This document shows, one piece after another, positions 1 through 5,963 of a stretch of DNA of 5,963 nucleotides. Position numbers and translations under genes: made by a program. Source of the DNA: Lachnospiraceae bacterium UBA3814 (GTDB taxonomy: Bacteria > Bacillota > Clostridia > Lachnospirales > Lachnospiraceae). The stretch's first letter is position 1, and each line of letters starts with the position of its first letter. The notes under the pieces were generated by a model that ran no database searches, was not told where the DNA came from, and worked only from the letters and a program-made list of their open reading frames with translations. The DNA lies in the NCBI GenBank assembly GCA_002368575.1, contig DFEA01000042.1, positions 1-5,963 of the forward strand. Reading direction: 5' to 3'.

Positions 1-36
1 CCGGTTATTCCGGGCATGCGGGAGAACAGGCAGGAT

Positions 37-1959
37 ATGGTACATTTTGTGGGAGCGGGTCCCGGTGCAGAGGACCTTATAACCCTTCGGGGTGCGGAGC
101 TTTTAAGAGAGGCGGACATAGTTATATATGCGGGGAGCCTGGTGAATCCGGGCATCCTTGGCTTATGCGGGGAAAATGCAAGGCTCTATGACAGCGCAAG
201 GCTGTCGCTTTCAGAGGTCATTGAGATCATTGCAAAGGCGGAGGGAAGGTCTCTTGCGGGAGAGGCCTCTGTAGTGCCCGCCGGCGATGGGAACGGTGCA
301 AAAAGCCAGGTAAGCATAGTCAGGCTCCATTCAGGTGATCCGGGGCTTTACGGGGCGATCAGGGAACAGATCGATGAGCTGAAAAGGCTTGGGATAGACT
401 TTGACATTACACCGGGAGTATCAAGCTTCAATGCGGCCGCGGCAGCCCTTCAGAGCGAATATACAGTGGCGGGTGTCAGCCAGAGCGTTATAATAACCCG
501 GATGGAGGGGCGCACTGCCGTCCCTCAGGGAGAAAAGCTGAGTAGCCTTGCCGCCCACGGAGCCACCATGGTCATCTTTCTTTCTATGGGGCTCGTAAAG
601 GAGGTTCAGGAGGAGCTGCTTAAGGGCGGAGCCTATAATGAGGATACACCCGCGGCCATCGTTTACAGGGTGACCTGGAAGGAGGAAAGGGTATTTCGCT
701 GCAGGCTTTCACAGCTCTATGAAACGGCAAAGGACAACGGGATAACCAGGACTGCCCTGATGATCGTAGGGAATTTCCTCGGGGACAGCTACGAAAAAAG
801 CAAGCTTTACGCGGAGGATTTTTCCACGGGGTTCAGAAGGGGCCTTAAGGCCGGAGGGATAAGGCTCATTGCCTTTACGGACAGGGGAGAAGGGACCGCG
901 CGGCTTATAAGAGACGGGCTCAGCGAACCGACAGCGGAGATAACCGTTTCCAGAGGCGGAGAGGACACTCCCGTTTCCGAATGGGTAAGAAGATATTTCT
1001 ACGAGGCCGATGCCCTTATTTTTGTAGGGGCCGCGGGAATAGCGGTGAGAGCTGTCGCGCCCTTCGTAGAGAGTAAGGCTTATGATCCGGCGGTAATAGC
1101 GGTGGATGAGTACGGTAAAAATGTGATCCCGCTCCTTAGCGGGCATCTGGGAGGCGCAAACCGGATGTCTGCGCGCATCGCGGGGATCACGGGAGGAAAT
1201 GCGGTAATAACGACCGCTACCGATATTAATGCTTCCTTTGCCGTGGACAGCTGGGCAGCGGAGCAGGGGCTTAAGGTAATTAATCCGGAGTATATCAAGG
1301 TCATTTCATCGGCTGTGCTCCGGGGAGAGAGCATTGTTTTTGAAAGCCTTTACCCGATCTCGCCGGAGGGAAGGATCTGCTTCGGAGAAAACGGCCGCAG
1401 GCGGGATAACAGGCTAAGGGCAGCGGAGGACGGTTTAAGGAACGGGCGTTACAGATACCTTTTTGACGGAAAGGTATTTAAGGAGTCCCGCGGGGAGCAT
1501 AAGGACGGGGAAGCCGGGGAGAATGCTCCTTCGGGGCTTGTGGTGATCGACGTTACGGACAGTGACAGACCCTGCCTTAAGCTCTGTCCGAAAACGGGAT
1601 ATCTCGGGATAGGCTGCAGGAGAGGCGTAAAAAAAGAGCAGCTTGAAGAGGTCTTTAGGGACTTCGTTTCCGAAAACAGGCTTCTTGCGGATTGTATACA
1701 AGGCGCCTCAAGCATAGATATAAAGAGGGATGAGAGCGGGCTTAAGGAATTCTGCTCGGATCACGGGCTTGCGCTTAGGTTTTACAGCGCGGAGGAATTG
1801 AACGGCGTTGAGGGAGAATTCAGCTCCTCGGAATTTGTTAAGGACACGACCGGCGTTGACTGCGTATGCGAAAGATGCGCGGCCCTTTCCTGTGGGAATG
1901 CTCCTTATATCCGAAAATATGCCCGTGAAGGAGTGACCTTTTCATTGGGAGTGCGTTAA
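37..1959 (+). CDS. cbiFG: CbiF-CbiG fusion: cobalt-precorrin-4 C11-methyltransferase / cobalt-precorrin-5A hydrolase
   Basis: Cytoplasmic bifunctional enzyme of anaerobic corrin synthesis. The CbiF half uses SAM to methylate C11 of cobalt-precorrin-4; the CbiG half opens the delta-lactone of cobalt-precorrin-5A and releases acetaldehyde. Numbering is from the Met at base 37 (640 aa). Residues 1-265 are a tetrapyrrole methylase: GAGPG at 6-10, SGDPGLYGAI at 99-108, TPGVSS at 125-130. CbiG starts near residue 269, with LSGHLGGAN at 367-375, TTATD at 392-396 and C-terminal LGIGCRRG at 523-530. I chose base 37 because MVHFVGAGPG is the usual CbiF beginning and an AGG lies 6 nt upstream; ATG 16 would add seven residues. 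The frame has no stop back to base 1, so an earlier start or further fusion is possible. Oddities are a Ser/Gly/Ala-rich insertion at 72-93, a charged linker at about 440-505 inside CbiG, and four clustered cysteines near the C terminus. The function is secure; the start is uncertain. Confidence 0.95.
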   Translation: MVHFVGAGPGAEDLITLRGAELLREADIVIYAGSLVNPGILGLCGENARLYDSARLSLSEVIEIIAKAEGRSLAGEASVVPAGDGNGAKSQVSIVRLHSGDPGLYGAIREQIDELKRLGIDFDITPGVSSFNAAAAALQSEYTVAGVSQSVIITRMEGRTAVPQGEKLSSLAAHGATMVIFLSMGLVKEVQEELLKGGAYNEDTPAAIVYRVTWKEERVFRCRLSQLYETAKDNGITRTALMIVGNFLGDSYEKSKLYAEDFSTGFRRGLKAGGIRLIAFTDRGEGTARLIRDGLSEPTAEITVSRGGEDTPVSEWVRRYFYEADALIFVGAAGIAVRAVAPFVESKAYDPAVIAVDEYGKNVIPLLSGHLGGANRMSARIAGITGGNAVITTATDINASFAVDSWAAEQGLKVINPEYIKVISSAVLRGESIVFESLYPISPEGRICFGENGRRRDNRLRAAEDGLRNGRYRYLFDGKVFKESRGEHKDGEAGENAPSGLVVIDVTDSDRPCLKLCPKTGYLGIGCRRGVKKEQLEEVFRDFVSENRLLADCIQGASSIDIKRDESGLKEFCSDHGLALRFYSAEELNGVEGEFSSSEFVKDTTGVDCVCERCAALSCGNAPYIRKYAREGVTFSLGVR

Positions 1960-1962
1960 GCC

Positions 1963-2712
1963 ATGGGAAAGCTTTTTGTGATAGGTATAGGACCGGGGGC
2001 TTATGAACAGCTTACCTTCAGGGCCAGAGAGGCAATGGAGGCCTGCGACCTGCTCTGCGGCTATAAGGTATATATCGATATTGTAAAGGAATACCTTCCG
2101 GATAAGGAGTATTTCTCAACGCCCATGAGGAAGGAGCTTGAACGGTGCCGTTATGCCTGTGAGAGGGCGGCTGAGGGAAGGACTGTGGGCATGCTATGCA
2201 GCGGGGATGCCGGCATCTACGGGATGGCCGGGGTTATCCTTAAGCTTGCGGGAGAGTACGATGTAAAGGTGGATATAGTTCCGGGGATCACTGCCGCGGT
2301 GTCGGGAGCGGCTAAGCTTGGAGCGCCTCTTATGAACGATTTCTGCGTGATCTCTCTTTCGGACCTTATGACTCCCTGGGGGGTCATAGAAAAAAGGCTG
2401 AGGGAAGCGGCCGCGGGTGATTTCTCCATAGTCCTGTATAATCCGATGTCAGTAAACAGGCCGGAGCATCTGAAAAAGGCCTGTGAGATACTGCTTGAAG
2501 AAAAGGCGCCGGAAACGGTCTGCGGATATGTGAGGAATATAGGAAGAGAAGGAGAGGAGAGCCGGGTACTGACCCTTTCCGAGCTTAAGGATACGGCGCT
2601 TGATATGTTCACTACGGTATTCATAGGCGCTTCCAATACTGAAAGGCTCTGTTCTCCGCAGGAGGAGACAAAAATGGTGACCGGCAGGGGATACAGTGAA
2701 GGAAGACTATGA
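1963..2712 (+). CDS. cbiH: Cobalt-precorrin-3 (precorrin-3B) C17-methyltransferase CbiH/CobJ
   Basis: SAM-dependent methylase that adds the C17 methyl group and contracts the macrocycle, giving cobalt-precorrin-4, the substrate of the CbiF domain encoded just upstream. The 249-aa length fits the single-domain form, with no C-terminal Fe-S extension. Visible tetrapyrrole-methylase motifs are GIGPG at 8-12, CSGDAGIYGM at 79-88, VPGITAA at 106-112, LSDLMTPW at 132-139 (a CbiH/CobJ signature) and VLYNP at 157-161. The ATG lies 3 nt after the cbiFG stop, with GGGAG (1947-1951) about 11 nt upstream, which suggests translational coupling. The last ~20 residues after GASNTERL are a weakly conserved tail that runs into the start of the next gene. 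The gene is called cobJ under the aerobic-pathway naming; cbiH is preferred because the neighbour carries CbiG. Confidence 0.95.
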   Translation: MGKLFVIGIGPGAYEQLTFRAREAMEACDLLCGYKVYIDIVKEYLPDKEYFSTPMRKELERCRYACERAAEGRTVGMLCSGDAGIYGMAGVILKLAGEYDVKVDIVPGITAAVSGAAKLGAPLMNDFCVISLSDLMTPWGVIEKRLREAAAGDFSIVLYNPMSVNRPEHLKKACEILLEEKAPETVCGYVRNIGREGEESRVLTLSELKDTALDMFTTVFIGASNTERLCSPQEETKMVTGRGYSEGRL

Positions 2713-3539
2713 GGGTGATCATATTCGGAGGAACAACTGAGGGACGTATGGCTGCCCGGGAGCTTTCGGCATCGGGAGCGCAGGTCACGGTAAGCGTTGC
2801 TACCGGGATAGGCGGGGAGGCCATGGGGCTTGATAGCCGGGGAGACAGCCTGAGTCCCTTTGAAAACAGGGAGGGCTCTGCCGAAGATATCACTTTTGAG
2901 GCGCCGGATATAAGGCTTTTGACCGGAAGAAGGGATCGTGACGGGCTCTGTGAACTGGTTTCACGCTTTGATGCCTGTATCGATGCGACTCATCCCTATG
3001 CAAAGGAGATAACCGAAAACCTTGAGGTCGTCTGCCGAAAGAAGGGTATCCCCCTTTACCGGCTTTTAAGGGAACAGTCCGCCGGGCTTTCACAGCTTTA
3101 TAAGGAAGGCCTTAAGTCTGCGGTAACGGTTGTTTCCTCAACACGGGAGGCAGTAAGCTTTCTTTCCGGAAAAAGCGGCAGCATTCTTTTAACGACCGGG
3201 GCAAAGGAGCTTTTGGAATACTCCTCTCTTCAGGGGGAAAGGCTTATCGCAAGAGTGCTTCCGGCCTGCGAGTCCATAGAAGCCTGTCTGAAGGCGGGGA
3301 TACCGAGAAAAAATATCATCGCCGCGTGGGGCCCCTTTTCAAAGGAATTCAATGCCGCGATAATACGGCAATTTGATGTCGCCTATATGGTCACTAAGGA
3401 AAGCGGAAGAGAAGGGGGATTTCCGGAAAAGCTTTACGCGGCAGAGGAGACAGGCTGTCATGCCGTTGTGATAAAAAGGCCCGAGGAAGAGGGCTTTACC
3501 ATCTCAGAGATAATAAGGAGGCTGCATGAAGGAGGATAA
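2709..3539 (+). CDS. cbiJ: Cobalt-precorrin-6A reductase CbiJ/CobK
   Basis: Reduces the corrin macrocycle of cobalt-precorrin-6A to 6B, by family knowledge with a nicotinamide cofactor. The 276-aa protein shows N-terminal GGTTEGR at 7-13, DATHPYA at 92-98 (the strongest CobK/CbiJ signature), LTTG at 161-164 and MVTKESG at 227-233 near the C terminus. Its ATG shares ATGA with the cbiH stop (2709-2712), and GAAGGAAG (2698-2705) lies just upstream, so the start is well supported and coupled. Between the N-terminal fold and LTGRRDRDG (about residues 74-82) there is a polar stretch at about 36-70 that seems longer than is usual for the family, probably a surface loop. The end overlaps the next gene by 14 nt. 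Nothing suggests it is broken. Confidence 0.94.
   Translation: MRVIIFGGTTEGRMAARELSASGAQVTVSVATGIGGEAMGLDSRGDSLSPFENREGSAEDITFEAPDIRLLTGRRDRDGLCELVSRFDACIDATHPYAKEITENLEVVCRKKGIPLYRLLREQSAGLSQLYKEGLKSAVTVVSSTREAVSFLSGKSGSILLTTGAKELLEYSSLQGERLIARVLPACESIEACLKAGIPRKNIIAAWGPFSKEFNAAIIRQFDVAYMVTKESGREGGFPEKLYAAEETGCHAVVIKRPEEEGFTISEIIRRLHEGG
3515..3521 (+). promoter_or_regulatory. Ribosome binding site for cbiET inside the cbiJ end
   Basis: AAGGAGG is a full Shine-Dalgarno core 4 nt before the ATG at 3526. It lies within the coding end of cbiJ and fixes the cbiET start. The spacing is slightly short. The overlap of the two genes suggests that ribosomes finishing cbiJ reinitiate here. Confidence 0.6.
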
Positions 3540-4956
3540 GGGCGAAAAAAACGGGAGACTGCGGATATTCCTCATTGGCTGCGGACCGGGAGGAGTAAAG
3601 GAGCTGTCGACCGAAGCAGTCCGTATCATTAAAGGCTCTGAGATCGTTTTGGGAACGGGACGGCTCCTTCTTCAGGCAAAGGCGCTGCTTTCCGAAGAGG
3701 GCTATGAGGAGCTTTCGGCGGGCTCCGCGGCGGAAAACGATCCTGTCAATGTCAGAATGGCTGATAAAGCCGGGGGGAAAATAACCGGGCTGGTCATGGT
3801 AAGGACCTACACCGATGAGGCTCTGCGGCTTATCGATGAGGCGCAGGAAAGTCTGTGCAGAAAAGGCGGGGAGGCTGTGATCTCGGTCCTTTACGGAGGG
3901 GACAGTACCTTCTTTTCAGGCGCGCTTAAGCTTAATGAGCTTATCCGTGAAAAGGAGCGGGAGGTAAAGCTGATCCCGGGCTGCTCGAGCGTTCAGTATT
4001 TTGCCGCAAGGCTTAACGAGGGCTGGCAGGACTGGAAGCTTGTTTCAGCCCACGGGAAAAGGGTAAATATTTACGCGGAGCTTAAGGACGGAAGGCCGGT
4101 CTTTCTTTTGACGAACGGCATTCAAAGCGCCGCGGATATCTGCAGGGAGCTTGCCCTTAAGGAGTATCTGGACTGTACGGTGGCGGCCGGGATCAATCTG
4201 TCCTATCCGGATGAGCTTGTGATAAAGGATTCTGCCGAAAGGGTCAGCAAAGCAATAGATTCCTATAAAGAGAAAAGAGGCCTTGGGGGGGACGGGCTGC
4301 ATACCGGGCCGGATCTTGCGGTCCTTCTTATCTGTCCCGGCAAAGCCTTTCATCGCGGTATTCCCGGCATCCCGGATGAGGAATTCATCCGGGGAGGGCG
4401 GCCTATGACCAAGCGGAGCATAAGGGCTCTCATAATCTCCGGGATGAATCCGGGCAGAGAGGATACGGTACTGGATATCGGAGCAGGGACCGGCAGCGTA
4501 AGCATCGAGCTTTCGATGTTTGCCGGAAGGGTCTATGCGATAGAGAGGGAAGAGGAAGGGATACAGCTTATAGAAAAAAACAGGGAAAGGTTTAGTGCCC
4601 GGAACCTTGACATCATAAAGGGTGAGGCGCCCGAGGCTCTGTATGAGGCTCATTTTGAGGGCAGGGTCTCAAAAATATTCATAGGAGGAAGCGGCGGAAG
4701 GCTTGCCGGGCTTATCAGGTATCTGAACGGGAGCTTTCCGGAGGCGCTCATATGCTTTACGGCGGTGATGCCGGAGACTCTGGGAGAGGGACTCTCTGTA
4801 CTGAAGGAGCTGTCCTATGAGACAGAGGCCGAGCTTGTATCGGTAAGCAGGTCGGTGAACGTAAACGAAGGGCATATGATGAAGGCCGAAAATCCGGTCT
4901 TTATAGTTACCGCGAAGCCGCCCCGGAGGATCGGCACGTATACGGCAGGCGCATAG
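3526..4956 (+). CDS. cbiET: CbiE-CbiT fusion: cobalt-precorrin-7 C5-methyltransferase / cobalt-precorrin-6B C15-methyltransferase (decarboxylating)
   Basis: Bifunctional methylase of 476 aa with CobL-like organisation. CbiT methylates C15 of cobalt-precorrin-6B and removes the ring-C acetate carboxyl; CbiE methylates C5 to give cobalt-precorrin-8. Residues 1-~275 are the CbiE tetrapyrrole methylase, with GCGPGG at 18-23, YGGDSTFFSG at 123-132 in place of the usual SGDP loop, and IPGCSS soon after. CbiT begins near residue 281 (GIPDEEFIRGG) and has the Rossmann SAM motif DIGAGTGSVSIE at 317-328 and FIGGSGGRL at 385-393. The start is supported by AAGGAGG 4 nt upstream, inside the end of cbiJ (14-nt overlap). 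A Gly-rich insert lies at about 252-261 and is partly encoded by a run of seven G (4285-4291). The tail after FIVTAKPP is short and basic. Function is confident. Confidence 0.94.
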   Translation: MKEDKGEKNGRLRIFLIGCGPGGVKELSTEAVRIIKGSEIVLGTGRLLLQAKALLSEEGYEELSAGSAAENDPVNVRMADKAGGKITGLVMVRTYTDEALRLIDEAQESLCRKGGEAVISVLYGGDSTFFSGALKLNELIREKEREVKLIPGCSSVQYFAARLNEGWQDWKLVSAHGKRVNIYAELKDGRPVFLLTNGIQSAADICRELALKEYLDCTVAAGINLSYPDELVIKDSAERVSKAIDSYKEKRGLGGDGLHTGPDLAVLLICPGKAFHRGIPGIPDEEFIRGGRPMTKRSIRALIISGMNPGREDTVLDIGAGTGSVSIELSMFAGRVYAIEREEEGIQLIEKNRERFSARNLDIIKGEAPEALYEAHFEGRVSKIFIGGSGGRLAGLIRYLNGSFPEALICFTAVMPETLGEGLSVLKELSYETEAELVSVSRSVNVNEGHMMKAENPVFIVTAKPPRRIGTYTAGA

Positions 4957-4998
4957 GAGGGCTGGCAGGGGCGCTTTCGCCGGGCCTTCAGGACGGGT

Positions 4999-5613
4999 AT
5001 GACTATGCTGTTGTATTTGATAAGACACGGTGAGACTGAATTCAATAAATCAAAAAAATATCAGGGTGCTGTTGACATCCCGCTTTCCGCGGAGGGAAGG
5101 AGCAAGCTTTTTAAGGCGGACTTTGAGCCCGAAACGGTTTATGTCTCGGGATTGAGAAGGACGGCGGAGACCGCAAAGATACTTTTTCCGGGGGCGCGGC
5201 TTAAAAGAGTGAGCGGGTTTAATGAGATGAATTTCGGAGCCTTTGAGGGAAGGAGCGCGGATGAGATGGAGAAGGATGACGCGTACCGTAAATGGGTTTC
5301 GGATAACTGTGAATCACGGTGCCCGGGAGGGGAGGACAAGGCGGGCTTTTGCGGAAGGGTACTTGCTGCTTTTGAAGAGGTGATAAGGGAATGCGCTGAA
5401 GCGGACAGGAGGGAGGCTGTGATCGTTTCCCACGGAGGCACGATCATGGCGATCGCGGAAGCCTGTGGAAGGCCCGGACGGAGCTTCTATCAGTGGAGCG
5501 TGGGAAACGGAGCGGGGCTTGTATTTGAATGCGATCCGAAACGGACTCCATTAAGCTGTGAGTTTATAAGGGAAACGGTTTATGCGTATTCCCAGGTTCC
5601 GATGGAGATATAG
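4999..5613 (+). CDS. cobC: CobC-like histidine phosphatase (probable alpha-ribazole phosphatase)
   Basis: Member of the phosphoglycerate-mutase-like histidine phosphatase family, 204 aa. The phospho-accepting His is H10 in LIRHGET (7-13). R54 lies in SGLRRTAETA, E76 in NEMNFGAFEG (75-84) is the likely acid, and the second catalytic His is H145 in VSHGG. Next to corrin genes the likely substrate is alpha-ribazole-5'-phosphate or adenosylcobalamin-5'-phosphate in lower-ligand assembly. The motifs alone do not exclude another phosphatase specificity. The start at 4999 has AGGA (4990-4993) 5 nt upstream; ATG 5005 (MLLYLIRHG) is an alternative two codons later. It sits 42 nt after cbiET in the same reading frame and is the last gene before a long non-coding tail. 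No other lower-ligand gene (cobU, cobS, cobT) is visible in the window. Confidence 0.85.
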   Translation: MTMLLYLIRHGETEFNKSKKYQGAVDIPLSAEGRSKLFKADFEPETVYVSGLRRTAETAKILFPGARLKRVSGFNEMNFGAFEGRSADEMEKDDAYRKWVSDNCESRCPGGEDKAGFCGRVLAAFEEVIRECAEADRREAVIVSHGGTIMAIAEACGRPGRSFYQWSVGNGAGLVFECDPKRTPLSCEFIRETVYAYSQVPMEI

Positions 5614-5660
5614 CTGGCTTCAGGGTAGTCGCTTAGTCGTTTAATAGCGTAAGGTTGTGA
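5614..5660. other. Short spacer after cobC
   Basis: A 47-bp spacer between the cobC stop and the long palindrome. It contains TAGTCG twice (5626-5631 and 5634-5639), 8 bp apart. There is no convincing compact GC-rich stem with a U-run, so the operon does not obviously terminate here. Confidence 0.4.
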
Positions 5661-5884
5661 GGGATATGCCGATCATAAGAAAGTCCGGCTCTTCGCGGCT
5701 GCAACTCACTAGACTTAAAGCAATTTTTATAATCAGAAAACCTTTCAACAACTCGCTTCACAGTTGTCGAGGGAATTCAGTTCGCGAGCTCAAACAGGGT
5801 TGAAAGGTTTTCTATAAAAATCGCTTTTCGTCAAGTGAGTTGCGCAAAAGCTCAGATCCGGACTTTTTATGATCTGCATATCCC
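5661..5884. repeat. Long imperfect inverted repeat (MITE-like palindrome or long-hairpin RNA)
   Basis: A 224-bp palindrome in non-coding DNA. Termini GGGATATGC (5661-5669) and GCATATCCC (5876-5884) are exact inverses. Further pairings, moving inward: GATCATAA 5671-5678 with 5867-5874; AAAGTCCGG 5680-5688 with 5858-5866; GCAACTCACT 5701-5710 with 5834-5843; GAC 5712-5714 with 5830-5832; AAAGC 5717-5721 with 5823-5827; ATTTTTATA 5723-5731 with 5813-5821; GAAAACCTTTCAAC 5736-5749 with 5799-5812. That is about 67 base pairs with small internal loops. A central ~49-nt segment can form CTCGC/GCGAG or an alternative CAACT/AGTTG stem. Pairing stops outside the termini. Such symmetry is typical of palindromic MITEs, but a structured RNA or a transcript-end hairpin is also possible. 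No transposase is present, and no family is recognised. Confidence 0.85.
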
Positions 5885-5910
5885 GCCGGGGTTATGAGGG
5901 TATTACGATT

Positions 5911-5927
5911 GCCCTGAGCAGCCCTGA
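5911..5927 (+). repeat. Two GCCCTGA direct repeats upstream of the promoter
   Basis: GCCCTGA occurs at 5911-5917 and 5921-5927, a 10-bp period (about one helical turn). The second copy ends 7 bp before the -35 hexamer at 5935. The position would suit an activator or regulator site for the downstream gene. With only two short copies, chance is possible. Confidence 0.3.
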
Positions 5928-5934
5928 ATATAAC

Positions 5935-5963
5935 TTGATAATCAATTTAATTAAAACTATAAT
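5935..5963 (+). promoter_or_regulatory. Sigma-A type promoter reading out of the window
   Basis: TTGATA (5935-5940, one mismatch to the consensus TTGACA) is followed after exactly 17 bp by a perfect TATAAT (5958-5963). The spacer is AT-rich, unlike the GC-balanced genes upstream. It points rightward, so the start site and the gene it serves lie just outside the window. This suggests the next gene is a separate transcription unit from the cobalamin operon, if it lies on the + strand. Confidence 0.65.

Noticed and set aside
4045..4653. 202-codon minus-strand open frame
   Set aside because: It lies wholly within cbiET, whose methylase motifs are clear, and its translation shows no recognisable domain. 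It is a shadow of the coding strand's composition. The other minus-strand frames inside the five genes were dismissed for the same reason.
4954..4998. CbiET-CobC separated by a single in-frame UAG with no other stop before the cobC ATG
   Set aside because: Fourteen sense codons without a stop are expected by chance about half the time. cobC has its own ribosome site and begins at the normal family start, so a broken or read-through fusion is not supported.
5630..5649. Small hairpin CGCT...AGCG after cobC as a terminator
   Set aside because: The stem is only 4 bp, with a 12-nt loop and no U-run.
5661..5884. CRISPR array or attachment site
   Set aside because: There are no regularly spaced direct repeats, and no integrase or tRNA end is nearby. 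The structure is a single inverted repeat.
5614..5963. Cobalamin riboswitch in the tail
   Set aside because: The region is next to B12 genes and is structured, but I see no B12-box-like segment. The symmetry is that of a simple long palindrome rather than a multi-helix junction.

Overview
The window is the 3' part of a cobalamin (vitamin B12) corrin-ring operon, followed by about 350 bp of non-coding DNA. All five genes are on the + strand and tightly packed: two junctions overlap by 4 and 14 nt, and the gaps are 3 and 42 nt. The CbiG domain, the CbiE-CbiT fusion and the absence here of oxygen-dependent ring-contraction genes point to the anaerobic (early cobalt insertion) route. Shine-Dalgarno-like GGAGG/GGAAG sites, heavy AGG/AGA arginine usage, moderate GC and the domain fusions suggest an anaerobic Firmicute, probably a clostridial or Lachnospiraceae-type bacterium. 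This placement is inferred, not proven.

Layout: (1) about 37-1959, a CbiF-CbiG fusion (C11 methyltransferase plus cobalt-precorrin-5A hydrolase), with its frame still open at the left edge of the window. (2) 1963-2712, CbiH/CobJ (C17 methyltransferase, ring contraction). (3) 2709-3539, CbiJ/CobK (precorrin-6A reductase). (4) 3526-4956, a CbiE-CbiT fusion (C5 and C15 methylation, decarboxylation). (5) 4999-5613, a CobC-like histidine phosphatase, probably alpha-ribazole phosphatase. Together these carry cobalt-precorrin-3 through to cobalt-precorrin-8, apart from the C1 methylation step (CbiD), which is not in the window. CobC belongs to the later lower-ligand branch. The first genes of the operon, its promoter and any cobalamin riboswitch must lie upstream.

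The non-coding tail (5614-5963) holds the most unusual structure. A 224-bp imperfect palindrome (5661-5884) has arms matching over most of their length, closed by the inverted termini GGGATATGC/GCATATCCC. It could be a palindromic MITE-type element, a long structured RNA or an elaborate transcript end. Beyond it are two GCCCTGA repeats 10 bp apart, then a near-consensus sigma-A promoter (TTGATA, 17 bp, TATAAT) ending at the last base of the window, presumably for a gene just outside. The rest of the window is a conventional cobalamin operon, so any novelty is in this tail.
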